From positions 1 through 8,959 of the forward strand of contig CAKRLV010000055.1 of the NCBI GenBank assembly GCA_934359755.1: a stretch of DNA of 8,959 nucleotides. Direction: 5' to 3'. Both the position numbers and the translations under genes were made by a program. The stretch's first letter is position 1; the number at the start of each line of letters is the position of its first letter. Under the pieces are notes generated by a model. That model was not told the origin of the DNA, did no database searches, and saw only the letters and a program-made list of their open reading frames with translations. Positions 1-5,080 of this stretch are shown here, one piece after another. This DNA is from an uncultured Agathobacter sp. Lineage in GTDB: Bacteria; Bacillota; Clostridia; Lachnospirales; Lachnospiraceae.

Positions 1-593
1 AAAATCCCGGACTTACTCTTTTTATGTATTATGTTTTTCCTCGTTCGCTTATAGCAACCGGATTTTACAGTGTCAGCGATGGTGTTAACAAAATGCTTCG
101 AAGAACAATGGAAAAGGCGCATCGTATCAAGCATGAGGCAGCAATGGATGATATGACTGGTTTTTACAATAAAAACAAGCTGTTGAATGACCTTGAAAAA
201 CTAAATGAACCTGACAGAAACGTCGCAATCATATATTGGGATGTAAATCAGCTGAAGTTTGTAAACGATACATATGGACATGAACAGGGAGATCGTCTTA
301 TAGAAAGAATAGCAGGGACAATCCGACTTGTTTCGGCGAATGATAATGATAATGCAAGGACATACCGTTATGGCGGTGATGAGTTTATCATGATCATACC
401 GGATGGAACAGAAGAAGCAGCAATTAGCTTTATCGATAGATGGAATAAGCTCATGGAACAATTGCAAAAGGGCAGCAAAATTCCAATTTCCGCATCAGTA
501 GGTTATGCATGTGGCAGATATGCTGATATCAATGAGATCATCAGTGAGGCCGACGAGAGGATGTATGAAAACAAGCGTGTGCGCAGGGAGTAG
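1..593 (+). CDS. GGDEF-domain protein (probable diguanylate cyclase), 5' end outside window
   Basis: This is the C-terminal 196 residues of a longer protein; the frame is open to the left edge (first full codon at base 3). The GGDEF domain makes cyclic di-GMP from two GTP. Visible landmarks are the domain-opening DDMTGFYNK motif, a metal- and nucleotide-binding segment YWDVNQLKFVNDTYGHEQGD, the active-site loop RYGGDEF (GGDEF at visible residues 124-128), and the closing SASVGYA and EADERMYENK segments. The catalytic loop is intact, so activity is likely. The inhibitory I-site RxxD, usually just before the loop, is absent (NDNDNARTYRY there). The visible N-terminus, before a helical charged linker, could be the end of a membrane or sensor region. 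An in-frame ATG at 24 exists but lacks a convincing ribosome binding site and would leave no sensor part. The gene converges on the LacI-type regulator with 13 bases between stops. No functional link to the sugar operon is evident. Confidence 0.93.
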   Translation, partial: NPGLTLFMYYVFPRSLIATGFYSVSDGVNKMLRRTMEKAHRIKHEAAMDDMTGFYNKNKLLNDLEKLNEPDRNVAIIYWDVNQLKFVNDTYGHEQGDRLIERIAGTIRLVSANDNDNARTYRYGGDEFIMIIPDGTEEAAISFIDRWNKLMEQLQKGSKIPISASVGYACGRYADINEIISEADERMYENKRVRRE

Positions 594-606
594 GGAGGTT
601 ATCGGA

Positions 607-1632
607 TTAATAAAGCGAAATAACAGATTGCCTGTCAATAATCTCAACGTCCATAATCTCACCACAATTACTGTCTGAATCATTGTCTTGTATTTTCTTT
701 AGGAGAAGCTCGGTTGCAAGCCGGGCTTTTTTTGGTACATTTTGTGATACTGATGTCAGCTTTGGAACAGAATACTGACATAGATTCAAATTATCATACC
801 CTATAACCGACAAATCAATCGGCACGCGATAGCCGCCAAGACGTGCGCCCTCCATGATGCCAATAGCACATATGTCGGCAGTTGTAACAGCTGCGGTGAT
901 TGGTACCTTGCTGCTTGCTATGGCACGACCAGCTTCGATACCGCCCTCATATGAAGGTGAATAGCTGAAAATGTATTCCGGACGGAAAGGAATATGGCTG
1001 TCCTCAAGTGCTTTTTTGTATCCATTAAAACGTTTGGTGAGGACTATGTTTCCAACATAATCAGCAACAAATGCAATTTCGGTGTGACCATGATTTATCA
1101 TATATTTGGTCGACAAATATAAGCCCTTTTCATCGTCAGATACCACATTTATGAGATTTGGGTGAGAGTAATTGCTGTCGAATGTAGCAATTGGGCAGTT
1201 GGCAGCATCCATCAATTTTTCCAGATTCTCAGCAGAGGTGGGAAAAACCAGAATCATCCCATCGACATTCCAATTCTTAACCAAAGATAATATATCAGAA
1301 TTTCTGGATACTGATTGAAGCATGGTGAAGTATCCGTTTTTGTGAAGCTCTGTCTCTATTGTACCAATTATTGTACTGACGTATGGGTTCTCAAAATAAT
1401 TGTATCCTGAAGCAAAATCATTATCCTCCAAAAACGTAACAACTCCTATAATGTGAGAGGAATTGTTTGAAAGACTTCTTGCATTCATATTTGGAACATA
1501 ATTATATTCTTCTATAATTGAATTGATCTTATCTCTTGTCTTCTGTGAAACACGGCTTGTCTTTCCGTTAATTACATTTGAGACAGTCATCGTGCTTACG
1601 CCTGCCATCTCGGCAATATCTTTAAGTGTCAT
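607..1632 (-). CDS. LacI/GalR-family transcriptional regulator, probable repressor of the sugar operon
   Basis: This 341-residue DNA-binding regulator has the usual LacI-family length. The N-terminus (MTLKDIAEMAGVSTMTVSNV) is a classic LacI helix-turn-helix, followed by the hinge segment YVPNMNARSLSNN. From about residue 60 there is a periplasmic-binding-protein-like ligand and dimerisation domain (SHIIGVV, VDGMILVFPTS, AFVADY, PITAAVTTADICAIGIMEGA, LSVIGYDNL). An upstream in-frame ATG at 1644 would add four residues. The ATG at 1632 is preferred because GGAG at 1642-1639 lies six bases before it, while nothing comparable precedes 1644. It is divergent from the transporter/GH31 operon, the standard place for a local sugar-responsive repressor. 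A LacI-type palindrome at that operon's start supports this role. The ligand is unknown and is probably the imported sugar or a breakdown product. Confidence 0.93.
   Translation of the reverse strand: MTLKDIAEMAGVSTMTVSNVINGKTSRVSQKTRDKINSIIEEYNYVPNMNARSLSNNSSHIIGVVTFLEDNDFASGYNYFENPYVSTIIGTIETELHKNGYFTMLQSVSRNSDILSLVKNWNVDGMILVFPTSAENLEKLMDAANCPIATFDSNYSHPNLINVVSDDEKGLYLSTKYMINHGHTEIAFVADYVGNIVLTKRFNGYKKALEDSHIPFRPEYIFSYSPSYEGGIEAGRAIASSKVPITAAVTTADICAIGIMEGARLGGYRVPIDLSVIGYDNLNLCQYSVPKLTSVSQNVPKKARLATELLLKKIQDNDSDSNCGEIMDVEIIDRQSVISLY
706..733 (+). terminator. Possible intrinsic terminator for the GGDEF gene, inside the antisense of the regulator gene
   Basis: Read on the plus strand, bases 707-713 (AGCTCGG) pair with 721-727 (CCGGGCT) around a 7-base loop, with one G-T wobble. 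The stem runs directly into seven Ts (727-733). This is the layout of a Rho-independent terminator, about 115 bases past the GGDEF stop. It lies within the minus-strand regulator gene (codons for KKARLATELL), so coding constraint could produce it by chance. Confidence 0.5.
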
Positions 1633-1666
1633 GTTGAACTCCATTTCAGTATTACAATATTTAAAA

Positions 1667-1680
1667 GTTTAGATATAAAC
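1667..1680. promoter_or_regulatory. Imperfect palindrome in the regulator's leader, possible autoregulatory operator
   Basis: GTTTAGATATAAAC is a 14-bp dyad with one mismatched pair. Its inner 12 bases share 9 positions with the perfect palindrome at 1885-1896 (TTTAG...TAAA in both) but lack the central CG. It sits roughly 30-45 bases after the predicted start of the regulator transcript, where a bound repressor could block elongation. An AT-rich dyad like this can also arise by chance. Confidence 0.35.
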
Positions 1681-1717
1681 TAGATATGATTTAGTTGTTG
1701 GTTTATAAATCACTTTA

Positions 1718-1746
1718 AGTATACATTTTTATTGCGTAAATATCAA
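1718..1746 (-). promoter_or_regulatory. Predicted sigma-A promoter of the LacI-family regulator gene
   Basis: On the minus strand, TTGATA (1746-1741) and TATACT (1723-1718) are separated by exactly 17 bases. Each hexamer matches the sigma-A consensus at five of six positions. The predicted transcript starts near 1711, leaving a leader of about 80 bases before the ATG at 1632. Confidence 0.65.
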
Positions 1747-1755
1747 TCAGTTTTG

Positions 1756-1785
1756 CATAAAATTGAAAAGAAATCAACTTTTATG
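1756..1785. repeat. Inverted repeat between the two divergent promoters
   Basis: CATAAAATTGA (1756-1766) and TCAA-C-TTTTATG (1774-1785) form an 11-bp dyad with one extra C and a 7-base spacer. It lies upstream of both predicted -35 boxes and could bind a regulator. The region is very AT-rich, so function is uncertain. Nothing else stands out in the remainder of the 1645-1846 stretch. Confidence 0.3.
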
Positions 1786-1846
1786 TTAATAATGCACAAA
1801 AAATGGGTGAGAATAATATGAATAATGATGAAAAGAACAAAAACTA

Positions 1847-1875
1847 TTGACGAATGAACGAGGCAGTGTTAGATT
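1847..1875 (+). promoter_or_regulatory. Predicted sigma-A promoter (extended -10) of the sugar operon
   Basis: TTGACG (1847-1852, five of six to consensus) is followed by a 17-base spacer and TAGATT (1870-1875, four of six). TG at 1867-1868, one base before the -10, makes an extended -10 that offsets the weaker hexamer. Transcription should start near 1882, immediately at the palindrome 1885-1896. Confidence 0.7.
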
Positions 1876-1884
1876 ATAGTCAGA

Positions 1885-1896
1885 TTTAGCGCTAAA
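1885..1896. promoter_or_regulatory. Probable LacI-family operator at the transcription start of the sugar operon
   Basis: TTTAGCGCTAAA is a perfect 12-bp palindrome with a central CG, the hallmark of LacI/GalR-family operators. It overlaps or immediately follows the predicted start (about 10 bases after the -10 box), where a bound repressor would block initiation or clearance. The adjacent divergent LacI-family gene is the obvious candidate protein. Symmetry and position are seen directly; the pairing with this regulator is inferred. Confidence 0.7.
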
Positions 1897-1945
1897 CTAA
1901 TTTGGACGAAAATGATAATATTGAATTATGAAAGAGAGGACTATT

Positions 1946-3307
1946 ATGAAAAAGAAACTTATTGCAACAGTTATGGCAGCTACAATGGCAGTGACAGCAC
2001 TTACAGGCTGTGGCAGCTCATCGGCTTCAACAGCCAAAAAAGATATAGAGGTACCGACAGAGCCATTTGGTGATACAGTAAAGTATGACCCTTCGGTTGA
2101 GATTAATGATGGAAAGGATATCTCAATTGATCTGTGGGAGTGGGGCAGTGATGATTTGTTCCAGGAAATCATTGACAGATATACTGCAATTCATCCTAAT
2201 GTAACGATAAATCTTGTGGATAATCCATGGGATGATTACTGGACAAAACTTCCACTTGCACTTGACGGTGAGAACGGACCGGCACTCTTTAATGTACACA
2301 ACAGCTATCACGAGAACCTTATAAACTATATGGCGCCGCTTGATATTCCTGTTGAGGATTTGGAGCAGGATTTCAATGGAGTAAGTGCCCATGTGATTGA
2401 TGACAAGGTATATTATATCGATTATGGAATGATGACAGGATCTGTTTATTATAACAAGGAGATGTGGGCGGAAGCTGGACTTACAGATGATGATATTCCA
2501 AAGACATGGGATGAAATGATTGAAGTGGCAAAGAAGCTCACAATCAAGGACGGAGACAAAATAGTCCAGGCCGGACTTAATTTTAATAATGATTTCCACC
2601 AGAATTATCTGCTTGGTCTTAATTATCAGCTCGGTGAGAATCTCTTTAAGGAGGATGGAAAGACACCTAATGTAAATTCAGATGCCATGAAGAAGGTAAT
2701 GCAGATGCTTGTTGATATGTACGACAAGGATCAGATTGGTTCAAAGGATTTTGGCGAGAACTGTGCAGACAGCTTTGGACAGGGACAGTCGGCAATGGTT
2801 ATTCAGTGGGGACATTACTACAATACACTTAAGACCACATGGAGCGATATAGATTTTGGTGTATTTGAAATTCCTACATTTGACGGAAATCCATATGCAT
2901 ACAATAGATACAATGGTGAGTCAACATTTGGTGTAAACAAGAATGCACCTAAGGATCAGCAGGCAGTTGCACAGGATTTTGTAAAGTTCTTCCTCTGCGA
3001 TGATGAGTCTCAGGTGGCTTTCAATCTTGCTATGAGTACCTTCCCTGCAAAGAAATCCCTTGCAGACAATGAGGAGATACTTAAAAATCCATCACTTAAG
3101 GTACTTGCAGAGCACATTGACCACTATATCTGGCCAGGTCCAATGCCTTCATGTGTTGAGGATAATATGAAAAAAGCCGGAGAGGACATATTCTACAATG
3201 GAGTGGACATTGATACGGCTTTAGACAAGGCTCAGGCTGATATTACAAAGGATATGAAGAGCAGCTCATTCCAATCAGTCGAGAATCTATATGAGTTTGC
3301 AAAATAA
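1946..3307 (+). CDS. Sugar ABC transporter substrate-binding lipoprotein (CUT1, solute-binding family 1)
   Basis: This 453-residue extracytoplasmic protein captures a carbohydrate for the two permeases that follow. A lipoprotein signal runs MKKK, then a hydrophobic stretch, then lipobox LTGC with lipidated Cys22, followed by a Ser/Ala linker. The mature part resembles family-1 oligosaccharide-binding proteins (WEWGSDDLFQEIIDRYTAIHP, NPWDDYWTKL, YYNKEMWAEAGL, PKTWDEMIEVAKKLT, GQGQSAMVIQWGHYY, GVNKNAPKDQQ, FVKFFL). Trp and other aromatic residues suit sugar stacking. A longer in-frame start at 1928 is rejected: AGAGAGGA sits just before the ATG at 1946, and 1928 would put charged residues ahead of the signal peptide. 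It is first gene of the operon, under the CG-centred palindrome. The ligand is unknown; with a cytoplasmic GH31 partner, an alpha-linked oligosaccharide or glycoside is likely. Confidence 0.95.
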   Translation: MKKKLIATVMAATMAVTALTGCGSSSASTAKKDIEVPTEPFGDTVKYDPSVEINDGKDISIDLWEWGSDDLFQEIIDRYTAIHPNVTINLVDNPWDDYWTKLPLALDGENGPALFNVHNSYHENLINYMAPLDIPVEDLEQDFNGVSAHVIDDKVYYIDYGMMTGSVYYNKEMWAEAGLTDDDIPKTWDEMIEVAKKLTIKDGDKIVQAGLNFNNDFHQNYLLGLNYQLGENLFKEDGKTPNVNSDAMKKVMQMLVDMYDKDQIGSKDFGENCADSFGQGQSAMVIQWGHYYNTLKTTWSDIDFGVFEIPTFDGNPYAYNRYNGESTFGVNKNAPKDQQAVAQDFVKFFLCDDESQVAFNLAMSTFPAKKSLADNEEILKNPSLKVLAEHIDHYIWPGPMPSCVEDNMKKAGEDIFYNGVDIDTALDKAQADITKDMKSSSFQSVENLYEFAK

Positions 3308-3340
3308 CAGGTAGTGATTCACAACCACGGAGGATTATTA

Positions 3341-4219
3341 ATGTTTAAAAAATCACATCCATTACAAAGTAAAAGTGAAATTATTTTGAGAAATATAGTT
3401 GTTTTAGCCATGGTAGCGTTCTTTATGGTATTTTTGGTAATTCCAATATGTATAGCATTTGCAGGAAGCTTTCATGAGTGGAATCCGTTAAGCGGAACAT
3501 ACAAGTTTTTGGGTCTGGAAAATTATAAGCAGGTTTTCACAAGCAAATTGTTCTGGAAATCAATGTTCAACACAGTGATTTTTTCAGCTGTTGTAATTGT
3601 TTTCAGAGTTGGTCTGGGACTGGGAATCGCGTATGCTATTTATTCAGCACTTGTAAAGCATAAGAGCTTTTTCAGGGCAATTTATTATATGCCTGTAGTA
3701 ACACCTATGGTTGCAGTGGCATTTGTGTGGAAGTTTATGTACAATCCACAGATCGGAACCATCAACAAAATATTCGGACTTGATATCAACTGGCTGATGA
3801 ATCCTAAAACGGCACTGATTGCAGTAATCATAATGACAATCTGGAAGGATTTTGGATACGCGGTTGTCATGTATATGGCGGGCCTGTATTCACTTCCGGG
3901 AGATGTCATGGAGGCAGCACAGGTTGACGGAGCGAGTGGCTGGCAGAAATTCAGATACATTACATTGCCTCTGCTTAGACCAATGACACTTTTTGTGGTC
4001 ATTACATCAATTATCTCGTATATTCAGGCGTATGTTCAGATACTCATCATGACAGAAGGAGGACCTGGAACATCAACATATCTGGCTTCTTACATTATTT
4101 ACGATGAGGCCTTTGTTAAATACAACTTTGGATATGCATCAGCACTTTCATTTGTGCTTTTTGTGATTACAGCAGTGCTTACCGTGCTTTCTTTCAAAGT
4201 ATCGGGCAAGGAAGAGTAG
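3341..4219 (+). CDS. Sugar ABC transporter permease, MalF/UgpA-like (CUT1)
   Basis: This 292-residue inner-membrane permease has about six predicted helices: near residues 17-40, 74-100, 108-130, 150-178, 210-232 and 262-286. The ATPase-docking EAA loop is clear: E191-A-A...D196-G197 then TLP with P210. The length and single N-terminal helix before the core fit the shorter MalF/UgpA type of Gram-positive CUT1 systems. The start at 3341 is chosen because GGAGG (3329-3333) lies seven bases upstream. A GTG at 3314 would place this ribosome binding site inside the gene and add a polar N-terminus. It follows the binding-protein gene by 33 bases and should pair with the next permease as a heterodimer. 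No ATPase is encoded nearby. Confidence 0.95.
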   Translation: MFKKSHPLQSKSEIILRNIVVLAMVAFFMVFLVIPICIAFAGSFHEWNPLSGTYKFLGLENYKQVFTSKLFWKSMFNTVIFSAVVIVFRVGLGLGIAYAIYSALVKHKSFFRAIYYMPVVTPMVAVAFVWKFMYNPQIGTINKIFGLDINWLMNPKTALIAVIIMTIWKDFGYAVVMYMAGLYSLPGDVMEAAQVDGASGWQKFRYITLPLLRPMTLFVVITSIISYIQAYVQILIMTEGGPGTSTYLASYIIYDEAFVKYNFGYASALSFVLFVITAVLTVLSFKVSGKEE

Positions 4220-4231
4220 GAGGAAAATATC

Positions 4232-5053
4232 ATGAGAAAAAAATCAGGCAGTATAGTTTTAAATGTATTCCTTCTTTTATTGGGTGTTGTTACAGTTTAT
4301 CCGTTTATATGGATGCTTTGCTCATCATTTAAGCAGAATAAGGAAATAATGGCATTGCAGCAGCATTTGCTTCCACAAGAGTTTACAATAGACAATTACA
4401 TCAACATGAATGCGCATTTCAATTTCATGAGATTCTTTGGAAACAGTTTGTTTATCACGATTGTTGTAACCCTGCTTGTAGTATACACCAGCACAATCTG
4501 TGGTTTTGTATTGAGCAAGTATAAGTTTAAGGGCAGAAATATCCTTTTTGGTTTTGTATTGGCTACTATGATGATTCCATGGTGCGTAACAATTATTCCC
4601 AAATACACGATGATCCAGAAATTCGGATGGATGGACAGCTATAAGGCACTTATTATTCCGGCTATGTTCAGCGGATTTGGAATATTTATGATGAAGCAGC
4701 ACATCGAGACCATTCCTGACGAGATTATTGAAGCAGCCAGAATGGATGGAGCCAATGAGTTTTATATCTTTCACAGGATTATATTTCCGATGGCAAAAAA
4801 CGGAATTTCAAGTATAGCTATTTTCCAGTTTCTGTGGACATGGGAGGACTATCTTTGGCCTTATCTTGTAATCAATACCAAGGAAAAGCAGCTATTGGCA
4901 GTTGGTCTGAAGATGTTTAACGGACAGTATTCTACAGACTATGGTGCACTATTTGCTGCAACGGCAATATCTATAATACCGGTTTTACTGATATATCTGT
5001 TCTTCCAGAAACAGTTTATCGCAGGAATTGCAGCATCGGCTGTCAAGGGATAA
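4232..5053 (+). CDS. Sugar ABC transporter permease, MalG/UgpE-like (CUT1)
   Basis: This 273-residue inner-membrane protein is the second half of the permease pair. It begins with a short basic N-terminus and a first helix (LNVFLLLLGVVTVYPFIWML), then SSFKQNKEI, typical of MalG-type proteins. The EAA loop is present: E167-A-A...D172-G173, then FP with P186. The segment FLWTWEDYLWPYLV matches the conserved region before the last helices. AGGAGG (4218-4223) overlaps the upstream stop codon and lies eight bases before the ATG. Only 12 bases separate the two permease genes, so they are surely co-transcribed and probably translationally coupled. Transported sugar is unknown. Confidence 0.95.
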   Translation: MRKKSGSIVLNVFLLLLGVVTVYPFIWMLCSSFKQNKEIMALQQHLLPQEFTIDNYINMNAHFNFMRFFGNSLFITIVVTLLVVYTSTICGFVLSKYKFKGRNILFGFVLATMMIPWCVTIIPKYTMIQKFGWMDSYKALIIPAMFSGFGIFMMKQHIETIPDEIIEAARMDGANEFYIFHRIIFPMAKNGISSIAIFQFLWTWEDYLWPYLVINTKEKQLLAVGLKMFNGQYSTDYGALFAATAISIIPVLLIYLFFQKQFIAGIAASAVKG

Positions 5054-5080
5054 TATAATTTATATGAGAGGTAGTATTTC

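Noticed and set aside
1..593. The GGDEF gene as part of the sugar locus
   Set aside because: It is convergent with the regulator and shares no promoter or operator with the operon; the proximity looks incidental.
1633..1644. Upstream ATG at 1644 as the regulator's start
   Set aside because: The GGAG needed for initiation lies inside this extension, correctly spaced for the ATG at 1632, and LacI-family proteins typically begin right before the helix-turn-helix.
2123..2599. Minus-strand open frame of 158 codons opposite the binding-protein gene
   Set aside because: The translation is low-complexity hydrophobic Ile/Cys-rich sequence typical of antisense frames, and it opposes a well-supported gene.
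4325..4774. Minus-strand open frame of 149 codons opposite the second permease gene
   Set aside because: It is a shadow of a membrane-protein gene with no family resemblance and no plausible promoter or ribosome binding site.
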